From assembly GCA_963785425.1 (NCBI GenBank), contig CAWAVG010000004.1, positions 992,001-1,056,000 on the forward strand: DNA of 64,000 nt. Reading direction: 5' to 3'. This stretch comes from RYN-133 sp963785425. GTDB taxonomy: Bacteria; Actinomycetota; Actinomycetes; Mycobacteriales; Jatrophihabitantaceae. The notes under the pieces were generated by a model. It was not told the DNA's origin and ran no database searches. It worked only from the letters and a program-made list of their open reading frames with translations. A program made the translations under genes and the position numbers. This document shows, piece by piece, positions 50,774-59,536 of the stretch (position 1 is its first letter; each line of letters opens with the position of its first letter).

Positions 50774-51343
50774 ATGGCGTTCGGCGGGCTGGGAGCACGT
50801 CTCGCAGCCGTCGCGCTGGTCATCTGCGCGTGCTCGTCGTCCCAGGGCGGGCCATCTGGCCCGACCTCGCCCGCAACCTCGCCCGCAACCTCGCCCGCAA
50901 CCTCGCCCGCAACCTCGCCCTCCGCCGCGGCGACGCGGTCGACGGCGTCCGCCGGAGGCTCTGCCGGGCAGGCCTACGTCGCTGCCGTGAACCGGCTCTG
51001 CGACGCCCTGCTTCCGAAGGTCATCGCCGTGACCCACGGCGGCAGCCTCGACATCCCGGTCAGGGCGTACCTCGCGCAACGGCGCGCGCACGCCGCGCTG
51101 TTGAGCGATTTCGATCGGCAGGTGGCACGGATACCGGTGCCGCGGTCGGCGAAGGCGAAGGCGATGGCGCTGGCGAGTTACGTCCGCTTCGCCGACCGGC
51201 TGGACGCGAAGCGATTTGCCGCAGCGAGGCGAGGCCAAGCTGCGTACGCAAAAGAGGTCAAGTCCGAAGCAACGATCGAATCCGCACCCGAGATCACCGC
51301 GTTGCACGCGGTCGGTTTCGGTCAGTCGTGTGAAGCGAGGTGA
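50774..51343 (+). CDS. secreted lipoprotein with TSPA repeats
   Basis: A 189-residue predicted lipoprotein. A short signal ends in CACSSS (lipid-acceptor cysteine near 18-20), then four to five tandem TSPA units encoded by a 12-bp repeat, an Ala/Ser linker, and an alpha-helical domain with one cysteine pair (LCDALLP and GQSCEAR). The two in-frame terminal cysteines may form a disulfide. No family is recognised. It is tail-to-tail with the XPB helicase gene, 3 bp apart. Confidence 0.75.
   Translation: MAFGGLGARLAAVALVICACSSSQGGPSGPTSPATSPATSPATSPATSPSAAATRSTASAGGSAGQAYVAAVNRLCDALLPKVIAVTHGGSLDIPVRAYLAQRRAHAALLSDFDRQVARIPVPRSAKAKAMALASYVRFADRLDAKRFAAARRGQAAYAKEVKSEATIESAPEITALHAVGFGQSCEAR
50864..50920 (+). 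repeat. 12-bp tandem repeat encoding TSPA
   Basis: Four exact copies of ACCTCGCCCGCA (50864, 50876, 50888, 50900) and a partial fifth. The unit is a multiple of three, so copy-number change would keep the frame and alter only linker length. Confidence 0.95.
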
Positions 51344-51346
51344 CGA

Positions 51347-52996
51347 CTACAGCGGGCGCAGCAGGTCGTCGGCGTCGACGATCGTGTACGCATAGCCCTG
51401 TTCGGCGAGGAACCGCTGCCGGTGTGCCGCGTACTCGGAGTCGAGGGTGTCGCGCGCGACGACGGTGTAGAAGTGCGCCTGGCGGCCGTCCTTCTTCGGA
51501 CGCAGCACGCGCCCGAGCCGCTGCGCTTCCTCCTGCCGCGACCCGAACGTCCCGCTGATCTGCACGGCGACGGCGGCCTCGGGCAGGTCGATAGAGAAGT
51601 TCGCGACCTTGCTGACGACCAGCACGCGCTCCTCGCCGCGGCGGAACGCGTCGTACAGCTTCTCGCGCTCCTTGTTCGGCGTCGATCCTTGGATGATCGG
51701 CGCCCCGTCGAGCTCGGCCGACACGTCGTCGAGCTGGTCGAGGTACGCGCCGATGACGAGCACCTGATCGTCAGGATGCCTGTCGACGATCGTTTTGATC
51801 ACCGGCAGCTTCGTACGCGCTGTCGCCGCCAACTTGTAGCGGTCCTCGGGCTCGGCGGTCGCGTAGTTCATCCGCTCGGCGTCGGTGAGCGTCACCCGCA
51901 CCTCGGTGCAGTCGGCCGGCGCGATCCAGCCCTGGTTCTCGATGTCCTTCCACGGCGCGTCGTAGCGCTTCGGGCCGATCAACGAGAACACGTCGCCCTC
52001 GCGGCCGTCCTCGCGGATCAGCGTCGCCGTCAACCCGAGTCGGCGGCGCGACTGGAGGTCGGCGGTGAGGCGGAAGATCGGCGCCGGCAACAGGTGCACC
52101 TCGTCGTACACGATCAGGCCCCAGTCGCGGCTGTCGAACAGCTCGAGGTGGCGGTACTCGCCTTTGCGGCGCGTGGTCATCACCTGGTACGTCGCGATGG
52201 TGACCGGACGAATCTCTTTCTTCTCACCGCTGTACTCGCCGATTTCTTCCTCGGTCAGGGACGTGCGTGCGATCAGCTCACGCTTCCATTGCCGCCCGGC
52301 GACAGTGTTCGTGACGAGGATGAGGGTGGTGGCCTTCGCCTCGGCCATCGCCGCCGCGCCGACCAGCGTCTTGCCCGCGCCACACGGCAGCACGACCACG
52401 CCCGAGCCGCCCTGCCAGAACATGTCGACGGCCTGCTGCTGGTAGGTGCGCAGGTGCCAGTCGTCCTGCTTCAGCTCGATCGGGTGGGCCTCGCCGTCGA
52501 CGTAGCCCGCGAGGTCCTCCGCGGGCCAGCCGACCTTCAGCAGTGCCTGCTTGAGCCGACCCCGTTCGGACGGGTGCACCGCGACCATGTCGTTGTCGAT
52601 GCGCTCGCCCAGCATCGGGGCGATCTTCTTCTGCCGCACGACCTCTTCGAGCACGGCCCGGTCGAGCGAGATGAGCACCAGCCCGTGCGTCGGGTGCTTG
52701 GCCAGCTGCAGCCGCCCGTAGCGGTCCATCGTGTCGGCGACGTCGACCAACAGCGCGTGCGGCACCGCGTAGCGGCTGTAGCGCACCAGCGCGTCGACGA
52801 CCTGCTCGGCGTCGTGGCCGGCGGCGCGGGCGTTCCACAGGCCCAGCGGGGTCAGCCGGTAGGTGTGGACGTGCTCCGGGCTGCGTTCGAGTTCGGCGAA
52901 CGGCGCGATCGCGGCACGCGCTTCGCCCGCCAGCGGGTGGTCGACTTCGAGCAACAAGGTCTTGTCGGACTGGACGATCAAAGGTCCGTCGGTCAC
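51347..52996 (-). CDS. XPB/ERCC3-like DNA helicase
   Basis: A 549-residue superfamily 2 helicase, the bacterial counterpart of the XPB translocase of TFIIH. Walker A is PCGAGKT, Walker B DEVH, motif III-like LGLTATLIREDGRE includes the XPB-specific RED motif, and motif VI reads QRLGRVLRPK. The N-terminal damage-recognition domain precedes the helicase core. The GTG at 52996, with GAGGGGA upstream, is chosen over a longer in-frame start. The partner gene at 53119-55515 lies just upstream, as for Rv0861c-Rv0862c in mycobacteria. A repair role is inferred. Confidence 0.95.
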   Translation of the reverse strand: MTDGPLIVQSDKTLLLEVDHPLAGEARAAIAPFAELERSPEHVHTYRLTPLGLWNARAAGHDAEQVVDALVRYSRYAVPHALLVDVADTMDRYGRLQLAKHPTHGLVLISLDRAVLEEVVRQKKIAPMLGERIDNDMVAVHPSERGRLKQALLKVGWPAEDLAGYVDGEAHPIELKQDDWHLRTYQQQAVDMFWQGGSGVVVLPCGAGKTLVGAAAMAEAKATTLILVTNTVAGRQWKRELIARTSLTEEEIGEYSGEKKEIRPVTIATYQVMTTRRKGEYRHLELFDSRDWGLIVYDEVHLLPAPIFRLTADLQSRRRLGLTATLIREDGREGDVFSLIGPKRYDAPWKDIENQGWIAPADCTEVRVTLTDAERMNYATAEPEDRYKLAATARTKLPVIKTIVDRHPDDQVLVIGAYLDQLDDVSAELDGAPIIQGSTPNKEREKLYDAFRRGEERVLVVSKVANFSIDLPEAAVAVQISGTFGSRQEEAQRLGRVLRPKKDGRQAHFYTVVARDTLDSEYAAHRQRFLAEQGYAYTIVDADDLLRPL

Positions 52997-53118
52997 AGAG
53001 GGGTCCCCTCGGAAGTGCGGAGTGTTCTTTGCGGAGCAGTTTCGTGGGGTACTCACAGATCTCCCCACATAGGACAACGACCGTCCATTATCTCAAACCG
53101 CGAGCGCCCGCGCAGAAA

Positions 53119-55515
53119 TCAACCCTCGTCCGGGTCGTCCCGGTCGACGACCGTCGCGGCCGTGATGCGGTGCAGGGGGAAGGCGACCAGTCCTTCGCGG
53201 CCGTCCTGGTGCCCGCGCACGAATCCGCCGGCCATCGAGATGGGCGACAGCACGTGCCGGGTCTGTGTGCCGTCGGACTCGGCCACCCCGATGAGCACCG
53301 CCTGCTCGGCACGGATGGCGTCACGCAACAGGCCCATGGTGGCGGCCGAGGTCACGCCCGGCACCTCCTGGGCGGCGCTCGGCACGCGGCGGGCGGTGAT
53401 CTCGGTGAGCGCGTCGCCGGAGCGCACCCGTTTGACCAGCTCGGCGAGATTCGACACGGCGTCGCTGCGTGAGCGCACGACCCGCACCGCCTGGCGCGAC
53501 GGCGCGCGCGGCACCTCAGCGCCGAGCGCGATGACATCGCCGTCCGGAGACTCCGCGGCAGGGGCGTAGCCGGCACCGCGGAGCTTCTCGAGCACCTCGG
53601 TGACCGGTGCCGCGGAGATGACGACGGTCGGGGCGATGCGGCGCAGGTGCAGCGTGGTGATGTTGCGGTCGGCGAGCACCCGGGCGAGCAGCGCCTCGTC
53701 CTCACACCGCAGGTAGGCCGAGGTAGTGCCCGTGCGCAGCGCGCCGTGACGGCGGGCGAGGTCGTCGATGAGGTAGCTCAGCGATTGCGGGACGGGCGTG
53801 CGCGAGCGCTGCGCGATCATGGCCGCGATCTCGCGGCCGCTGCGTCCGGCGTCGAGCGCGCGCCGTACCGAGGACTCGGTGATGCGGTAGACGCTCGCGC
53901 CGCCGGTCGATTCGAGGTCGGCGGTCAGTGACAGCTCCACCGCGAGCTCGGTGGTCGGGGGACCGGGGACGACGACCGTCAGGTCCGGCTGCACGACGAA
54001 GTGGTCGACCGGCGTCGGCAGCGCCCCGGTGAGCACCTGCTCGGCGACCGCGCGGCTGCCGCCGCGCAGGGTGCGGGTGTAGCCGGTGAGGCCGCCGGCC
54101 GCGGTGATGCCGAGCACGTCCGCCTCGGCGAGGATCGCCTCGAGCACCGGCCGGTAGCCGCTCGCGCGGCGTGGTTCGCGCCAGGCCAGATGTTGCAGCA
54201 CGCCGTTGCGGTCGGCCGGGGCGTGGCCGGGCGGCAACTCGGTGAGCGTGTCGAGCACCCGGGCACGCAGCGACGGGACGGTGCCGCGCTCGCCGTCCGG
54301 GCTGAGCAGGGTGATCATCCGGTCGCGGTCGCCGCGCTGACCGACCAGACTCGGCTGCCGGGTCATAGCCAGCCACGCCTGCGCCAGATCGGCCCAGCGT
54401 GATGCGGTCTCGTGGCGGCGCCAGCTGTCGAACTCGACGGTCGGCAGGTAGACCGGCTCGAGTCCGTGGGTCGAGTTCAGCAGCCCCGCCGAGGACGCCA
54501 CCTCGGCGATGAGCGCGACGACCGACTCGTCGACGCCGAGGTCCTTGGCAGTGCGGCGCAGGTCGCGCACCCCGACGCCGCCTGCGCGCAGCTGCACGGG
54601 TGGGTGGGCCGTCCAGTTGTCGGCCACGGCGTCGACCAGGCGCACCGCTTCGAGCACGGCGGTGGTGCCGACCCGGTCGAGGTCGGCCGGGTCGCGCTCG
54701 ATCACGTCGATGCGGGGCGGATCCGGGTCGACGGCGCCGAGCGGCGTGTCGCGAAGGGCCAGGCCGACCTCGCGGGGCAGCTCGACCGTCTGACCCTCGA
54801 TCGGCACCAGCAGGCCGCGCATCGTCAGCAGCACCGCCGGCGGCGTCTCGCCGACGCGGGCCCGCAGCACGCCGACCGGCGGGCCGGCGGCGAGCCGGGT
54901 GAGGATGTCGCGTTGCTGCGGATCGCTCTGGGCGACCAGCTCGGCGACACGATCGGGATCGGCGAGCACCGCGGCGATGGCCGCGCCCGCCTTGGGCTGG
55001 GCAGCGGGGGGCAGGCCGAGTGAGTGCAGCACCGGCGCCAGCTGGGCGTCGGGCACCTGGCGCAGCAGGGTGGCCGCGGGCCGGCCGAGGCCCGCGGGAT
55101 AGGTGCCTACCGACTCACGCACCGACCCGGCCAGGTACAGCTGCTCGTTTGGGCCCCAGATCAGCGCCAGCGAGCGCAGTTCGTCCAGGGCGGCGTCGAT
55201 GTCGGCGGTGCCGATGCCCGCGGCGCCGAGCAGCGCGGCCGACTCGTCGAGCGCGACCCGGGAATCGGGACCCGCGCACAGGACCAGTGCCTCGAGTACC
55301 CGCAGGGAGAAGGCGTTGAGGCCGTCGACCGCGCGCTGCACGGAGGTGCGCACGGACAGCCGTCCGGCAAGAGTCGGCAGGTCGGCGGGAGCGGGCAGGG
55401 CCAGATCGGGACGCCGGCGCAGCAGCTCGGCGAGCTCGGCGTCCCCACGGCTGCGCAGCCACTCGGTCAAGGACGCGGGCGGCCGCGTCGCAGGCTCGAG
55501 CGGGCTGGCGGTCAC
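53119..55515 (-). CDS. helicase-associated protein (XPB partner)
   Basis: A 798-residue conserved actinobacterial protein, always near an XPB helicase gene in the genomes I recall. It begins with winged-helix-like repeats (SLTEWLRSRGDAELAELLRRRPDL, then further helices), continues with a mid-region containing VDHFVVQPDLTVVVPGPP, a segment typical of helicase C-terminal domain-3 proteins, and ends with a small beta domain. It lacks Walker motifs, so it is not itself a helicase. The GTG at 55515 is 10 bp after the stop of the upstream 72-residue gene. Together the three genes look like one operon. Confidence 0.88.
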   Translation of the reverse strand: MTASPLEPATRPPASLTEWLRSRGDAELAELLRRRPDLALPAPADLPTLAGRLSVRTSVQRAVDGLNAFSLRVLEALVLCAGPDSRVALDESAALLGAAGIGTADIDAALDELRSLALIWGPNEQLYLAGSVRESVGTYPAGLGRPAATLLRQVPDAQLAPVLHSLGLPPAAQPKAGAAIAAVLADPDRVAELVAQSDPQQRDILTRLAAGPPVGVLRARVGETPPAVLLTMRGLLVPIEGQTVELPREVGLALRDTPLGAVDPDPPRIDVIERDPADLDRVGTTAVLEAVRLVDAVADNWTAHPPVQLRAGGVGVRDLRRTAKDLGVDESVVALIAEVASSAGLLNSTHGLEPVYLPTVEFDSWRRHETASRWADLAQAWLAMTRQPSLVGQRGDRDRMITLLSPDGERGTVPSLRARVLDTLTELPPGHAPADRNGVLQHLAWREPRRASGYRPVLEAILAEADVLGITAAGGLTGYTRTLRGGSRAVAEQVLTGALPTPVDHFVVQPDLTVVVPGPPTTELAVELSLTADLESTGGASVYRITESSVRRALDAGRSGREIAAMIAQRSRTPVPQSLSYLIDDLARRHGALRTGTTSAYLRCEDEALLARVLADRNITTLHLRRIAPTVVISAAPVTEVLEKLRGAGYAPAAESPDGDVIALGAEVPRAPSRQAVRVVRSRSDAVSNLAELVKRVRSGDALTEITARRVPSAAQEVPGVTSAATMGLLRDAIRAEQAVLIGVAESDGTQTRHVLSPISMAGGFVRGHQDGREGLVAFPLHRITAATVVDRDDPDEG

Positions 55516-55525
55516 CGGAGGGGGT

Positions 55526-55744
55526 TCAGCGCCCGTCGGCGAGGTTGGGGCGATCGTCCGGGCCTGGGTGGGTGTAGTTGATCTTGTCGATCGGGAGCGG
55601 GAACTCGCGGTCGGGGCCGAAGGGCGACAACCCGCCCGCCTGGTCGGCGGCAAGCTCGTTGACCCGGAAGTCGACGATCTCGCGCTCGCTGTTGGGCTCG
55701 CGGTGGTAGTACTGCTCCGGTGCCCGGGGCGACGTGCCTGCCAT
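55526..55744 (-). CDS. conserved 72-residue protein at the head of the XPB operon
   Basis: A small soluble protein containing EREIVDFRVNELAADQAGG and the C-terminal block LPIDKINYTHPGP. I recognise these blocks as conserved in actinobacteria next to XPB-associated genes, but no function is known. The ATG at 55744 gives MAGTSPRAPEQYYHREP. It is divergent from the second cold-shock gene, so the 148-bp gap 55745-55892 should hold both promoters. Confidence 0.8.
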   Translation of the reverse strand: MAGTSPRAPEQYYHREPNSEREIVDFRVNELAADQAGGLSPFGPDREFPLPIDKINYTHPGPDDRPNLADGR

Positions 55745-55892
55745 GTGTCGCTCGCTTTCGTCCGCTCGGCAAAGACAGTCCAGCTTATCTGCGAACGTGG
55801 TCGCCGAGCATCCGCGGGCTGGGTAATCTGGACGGAGGAGGCGCCGCGGCGTGCGGTGCCTCTAGCTCTGTAACGATCAGACAGGAGTCCCG

Positions 55893-56276
55893 GTGCCGAC
55901 CGGCAAGGTGAAGTTCTTCAGTGCGGAGAAGGGATTCGGCTTTCTCTCCTACGACGACGGCGACGACGTCTTCGTCCACCGCGATGCCCTGCCCGAGGGC
56001 GTGACCGAGTTGAAGAAGGGGCAGCGCGTCGAGTTCGGCGTGGTCTCCGGACGCAAGGGGAACCAGGCGATGCAAGTGCGCCTTCTCGACCCCGTGCCGT
56101 CGGTCGCGCGCGCCACGCGCAAGCCGGCCGAGGAACTGGCCCCGCTCGTCGAGGATCTGATCAAGCTGCTCGACAACACGTCCAACTCGCTGCGCCGCGG
56201 CCGGTACCCCGATCGTGCCGAGGCCCGCAAGGTCGCCGGCCTGCTGCGCGCCTTCGCGGACAATTTGGAAGCCTGA
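55893..56276 (+). CDS. cold-shock protein CspB-like with C-terminal helical extension
   Basis: A 127-residue protein. The first 65 residues are a cold-shock OB domain with RNP1 KGFGFLSY and RNP2 VFVHRDAL, beginning MPTGKVKFF like mycobacterial CspB (Rv0871). A 60-residue extension follows (VARATRKPAEELAPLVEDL to ADNLEA), predicted helical and shared by actinobacterial orthologues. The GTG is preceded by AGGAG. The stop is followed by family B palindrome copy 2, facing the convergent mqnD. Confidence 0.92.
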   Translation: MPTGKVKFFSAEKGFGFLSYDDGDDVFVHRDALPEGVTELKKGQRVEFGVVSGRKGNQAMQVRLLDPVPSVARATRKPAEELAPLVEDLIKLLDNTSNSLRRGRYPDRAEARKVAGLLRAFADNLEA

Positions 56277-56293
56277 GCGGACGGATCGTCCCA

Positions 56294-56376
56294 GCGCTGA
56301 CGCGACTTTGACCCTCAATTGGTCGTGATTGGCGCGCTCCAGCAGCCGATAGAGGGTCAAAGCCGTTGGTCAGCGC
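56294..56376. repeat. palindromic intergenic element, family B copy 2
   Basis: Outer arms GCGCTGAC (56294-56301) and GTCAGCGC (56369-56376) and inner arms CTTTGACCCTC (56306-56316) and GAGGGTCAAAG (56352-56362) form an interrupted stem between convergent genes. It overlaps the mqnD stop codon. It aligns end to end with the reverse complement of the element after thrC, at roughly three quarters identity. Confidence 0.85.
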
Positions 56377-57182
56377 AACCGGGGAGTTTGCGGGACGAGG
56401 CCTTCGGCGTGGGCGCGGGTGAGCAGGGCGTCGACCGCGTCGTAGCCCTCGTCGCCGAGGTCGCTGGTGAACTCGTTGACGTAGAGGTCGATGTGGCGCT
56501 GCTGGACGTCGGGCGCCATCTCGGCGGCATGGGCCGACACGTAGTCGCGGGACGCGGACGGGTCGGCCCACGCGTACTCGACCGACGCCCGCACCACGTC
56601 CGTGATTCGAGCCACGTCGAGCGGACGGGCGGCGAGGATCGCGCCCAGCGGGATCGGCAGGCCGGTGTCGGCCTCCCACCACTCGCCGAGGTCGACCAGC
56701 GAGGTCAGCCCGTACTGCGGATAGACGAACCGCGCCTCGTGGATGACCAGGCCCGCGTCGAAGTCCCCGTCCCGCACGCCCGGCATGATCTGTGCGAACG
56801 GGACGACCTCGATGCGCGCCGGGCGCCGTCCGGCCGCCCACAGGCGGAACAGCAGGTACGCCGTCGAGCGCTCCGAGGGCACCGCCACTGTGCGCCCGTC
56901 GATCGAGTCGACGCCGCCGCGGGTGAGCACCAGCGGCCCGCAGCCACGTCCGAGCGCGCCACCCGCAGGCACTAGCGCGTACTTGTCGAGCAGCCAGGGC
57001 AGCGCCGCGTACGACACCTTGACCACGTCGAACTCGCCGCGTTCGGCCGCGGTGTTCGTGACGTCGATGTCGGCGTAGGTCACCTCGACCGGCGGCGCCT
57101 CCGGGACGAGTCCGTGCGTCCAGGCGTGGAAGACGAAGGTGTCGTTCGGGCAGGGCGAGAAGGCGAGCCTCACGCCTGCCAT
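56370..57182 (-). CDS. mqnD: 1,4-dihydroxy-6-naphthoate synthase (menaquinone, futalosine route)
   Basis: MqnD converts cyclic dehypoxanthinylfutalosine to dihydroxynaphthoate in the futalosine menaquinone pathway. The 270-residue protein has a periplasmic-binding-protein fold with the family opening LAFSPCPNDTFVFHAW, the VTYADIDVTN segment and HEARFVYPQYGL. The ATG at 57182 places this motif at the N-terminus as usual. The mqnB end overlaps its start by about 13 bp once the mqnB frameshift is allowed for. The remaining genes (mqnA, C, E) are not in this window. Confidence 0.93.
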   Translation of the reverse strand: MAGVRLAFSPCPNDTFVFHAWTHGLVPEAPPVEVTYADIDVTNTAAERGEFDVVKVSYAALPWLLDKYALVPAGGALGRGCGPLVLTRGGVDSIDGRTVAVPSERSTAYLLFRLWAAGRRPARIEVVPFAQIMPGVRDGDFDAGLVIHEARFVYPQYGLTSLVDLGEWWEADTGLPIPLGAILAARPLDVARITDVVRASVEYAWADPSASRDYVSAHAAEMAPDVQQRHIDLYVNEFTSDLGDEGYDAVDALLTRAHAEGLVPQTPRLR

Positions 57183-57767
57183 CCTCCCGCGGCGGCCTCG
57201 AGTGCCGGACGCAGGGCTGCCAGCGCCTCGCCCACCCGCCACGCCGCCCGGTCACGCGGGACCGACGACGTTGCTGATCGCCCGGATCTCGGCGAACGGC
57301 ACGCCGTGCCGGACGGCAGCGGCGGCGACGCCGGCGCCCTCCATGGCCTCGGCGACGACATCGGGATAGCGCGCGACGAGCGCGTCGGCGCTCGCAGCCG
57401 TCCCGGTCACCCTCGACACGGTCACGATCGTGCCGAGGTGCCCACCGGTGCGATCGGCCAGCTCGACGGCCAGCTTCGGCGCCACCTCGTACCGCGCCGT
57501 CGCCGACGACAACACCTCGAACCCGGTTCCGGTCTCCGCGCCGAGATCCCCGAACGCGATCGTGCTCGCCACCGCGATGTCGCCGACGCCCAGCGGCGCG
57601 AACCCGCCGGCGATCCCGGCGCTGATCACGAGGTCGTACGCCCCGCCCGCCAGTGCTGCCGAGGTCGCGGCGGCACTCTCGGCCGGGCCGATGCCGCCCG
57701 CGAGCACGTCGGGCAGGTCGATCGCGTCGCGCTCGGCCTCGACCGCCGTCACCACGAGTACCCGCAT
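57170..57767 (-). CDS. mqnB: futalosine hydrolase, one-base frameshift near the C-terminus
   Basis: MqnB cleaves futalosine to dehypoxanthinylfutalosine and hypoxanthine. It has the nucleoside phosphorylase fold, with LVISAGIAGGF, EAMEGAGVAAAAVRHGVPF (catalytic region) and AEIRAISNVVG. As read, the frame stops at 57252, right after NVVG. The homologous ending PRDRAAWRVGEALAALRPAL continues in the next frame to 57170. One surplus base in a GGG/CCC run (57258-57260) explains it; corrected length about 198 residues. The ATG at 57767 overlaps the stop of the upstream transporter (TGATG). Confidence 0.88.
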
Positions 57768-59455
57768 CAGTGCGGGCGCGTCTTGTGCAGGTCGAGCTTG
57801 CCGGGATGAATGCGCTCGGTCGTGGTCTCCGCACGCGCCGCGGCGGTGCGATTCATCAACCGAAGGCGCAGTACCACGATCACCGCCACCACGCCCATCA
57901 CCACCGCCGAGACCCAGAACCCGATCGCGCCGCCGTTTGCAGCGCTGGTCGGCAGCACCACGCCGATCGCCGCACCGATCACCCACGCCAGCTGCAGGAA
58001 CGTCTCGGAACGCGCGAACGCGCTCGAACGCAACGTCTCGACGACGTCGCGCTGGATGAGCGCGTCGAGGGCTATCTTGCTCAGCGCGTTCGCGACGGCG
58101 CTGACATACATGCCGATGACGGCGAAGACGATGCCGAAGCTGATCGCGACGATCACACACACTCCGGCTGTGATCGCCACCGACGTGACGATCGCCGCCT
58201 CGGGCCTGGCCATCTTGACCTTGGTACCGATCGCCGTCCCGCTGAAGTTGCCGAAACCGGCGGCACCGATCACCGCACCGAGATCGAGCGCGGCCTCGAG
58301 CCCGTGCGCTGTGCTCTCGACGTAGAACGCGAGGTAGATCGTCAGCAGGCCCGACAGCAGCCGCAGTGCCGACTCGCCCTGCAACGCGATCACCACGTGC
58401 GGGTCGAAGCCGCGGCGCGCCCACGACCGGATGCGCGACAGCGGCGCCACCCGCTGCTGCGTGCGCGGACGCGGCGGTTCCTGCGGATGCCGGCTCGCAC
58501 CGACGGCGGAGTCGACCTGGGGCGGCAGCCGGAACGCGAAGTACGCGCAGACGGCATAACCGATTGCCGTGAGCCAGAGGCCGAGGCTGTACGACCCCGT
58601 CGTCTTGATCACCACGCCGACCAGGCCGCCCAGCACCAACGTCGAGCCGAGACCGAAGATCGACAGCCGCGCGTTCGCCTCGGTCAGGGTCATGCCGGGT
58701 GGGACGAGGCGCGGTGCTGCGGCCGCACGCACCACGGCGTAGGCCTTCGAGAACACGAGCGACCCCAGCGCGCACGGGTAGAGCACGAGCAGCTCGGTGG
58801 GGTGACCGGCCATGATCAGCGCGAGGACGGCGCGCCCGATGGCGGTGCCGGCCATCGTCCAGCGCCGGCCGTGCTGCAGCCGGTCGAGAGCCGGACCGAT
58901 GATCGGCGCGACGATCGCGAACGGCGCCATCGTGATCAGCAGGTACAGCAGCACGTTGCCGCGCTGGGCGTGCGTCGACGCCCCGAAGAACACCGTGCCC
59001 GCCAGCGCGACGGTGATCATGGCGTCGGTGCCGTAGCTGAGCACCTGGTTCCAGATGAGCGCGGTCAGGCCCGACTCGTGCGCGCCGTCGGACTTGCTCG
59101 CGTTGATCACCTTCCGGGTGACCACGCGGGCGGCCTTGTTCGTACGCGTCAGCGCGGCGCGGCCCAGCGCGGCCCCCGACCGCTGTCCGGACGACGGTTG
59201 ACCCGGGTCCCCGTAGTACGCGGGACTCGAGAACTCGTCCTGGTAGGCATCCCGTGCCGGGTCGTACGCCGGAGGACGGCGCTGCGGTGGCGGTGCCGGG
59301 GGCGGCGGGCGATAGGCCGGCGGCTGCGGCGGCGAGTGCTGGGTCGAGTGCTGGGTCGAGTGCTGTGTCGAGTGCTCCGGACGGGGGCCGTGGACGGTGT
59401 GCCCGGACTTGGAGAAGCGCCCCCTGCGGGGTGCCTCGCCCGGGTTCTTCGCCAT
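57767..59455 (-). CDS. MFS-like membrane protein with disordered N-terminus (Rv0876c-like)
   Basis: A 562-residue membrane protein. The first 120 residues are low-complexity and basic, including four EHSTQ/HSTQ units encoded by a short tandem repeat near 59340-59380 and a Pro-rich stretch. About ten to twelve hydrophobic helices follow with transporter-like sequence (VFFGASTHAQRGNVLLY, APIIGPALDRLQHGRRW). Position between mqnB/cspB and the DUF3027 gene matches mycobacterial Rv0876c. Substrate unknown. ATG at 59455; coupled to mqnB by overlapping stop and start. Confidence 0.85.
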   Translation of the reverse strand: MAKNPGEAPRRGRFSKSGHTVHGPRPEHSTQHSTQHSTQHSPPQPPAYRPPPPAPPPQRRPPAYDPARDAYQDEFSSPAYYGDPGQPSSGQRSGAALGRAALTRTNKAARVVTRKVINASKSDGAHESGLTALIWNQVLSYGTDAMITVALAGTVFFGASTHAQRGNVLLYLLITMAPFAIVAPIIGPALDRLQHGRRWTMAGTAIGRAVLALIMAGHPTELLVLYPCALGSLVFSKAYAVVRAAAAPRLVPPGMTLTEANARLSIFGLGSTLVLGGLVGVVIKTTGSYSLGLWLTAIGYAVCAYFAFRLPPQVDSAVGASRHPQEPPRPRTQQRVAPLSRIRSWARRGFDPHVVIALQGESALRLLSGLLTIYLAFYVESTAHGLEAALDLGAVIGAAGFGNFSGTAIGTKVKMARPEAAIVTSVAITAGVCVIVAISFGIVFAVIGMYVSAVANALSKIALDALIQRDVVETLRSSAFARSETFLQLAWVIGAAIGVVLPTSAANGGAIGFWVSAVVMGVVAVIVVLRLRLMNRTAAARAETTTERIHPGKLDLHKTRPH

Positions 59456-59536
59456 GGGTCCATCCTGCCGCACGGAGGCGACGGAAAGGCCCCACTGAGG
59501 CGGTCCGCGCCGCGCATCAGCAACAATGGGACCACC

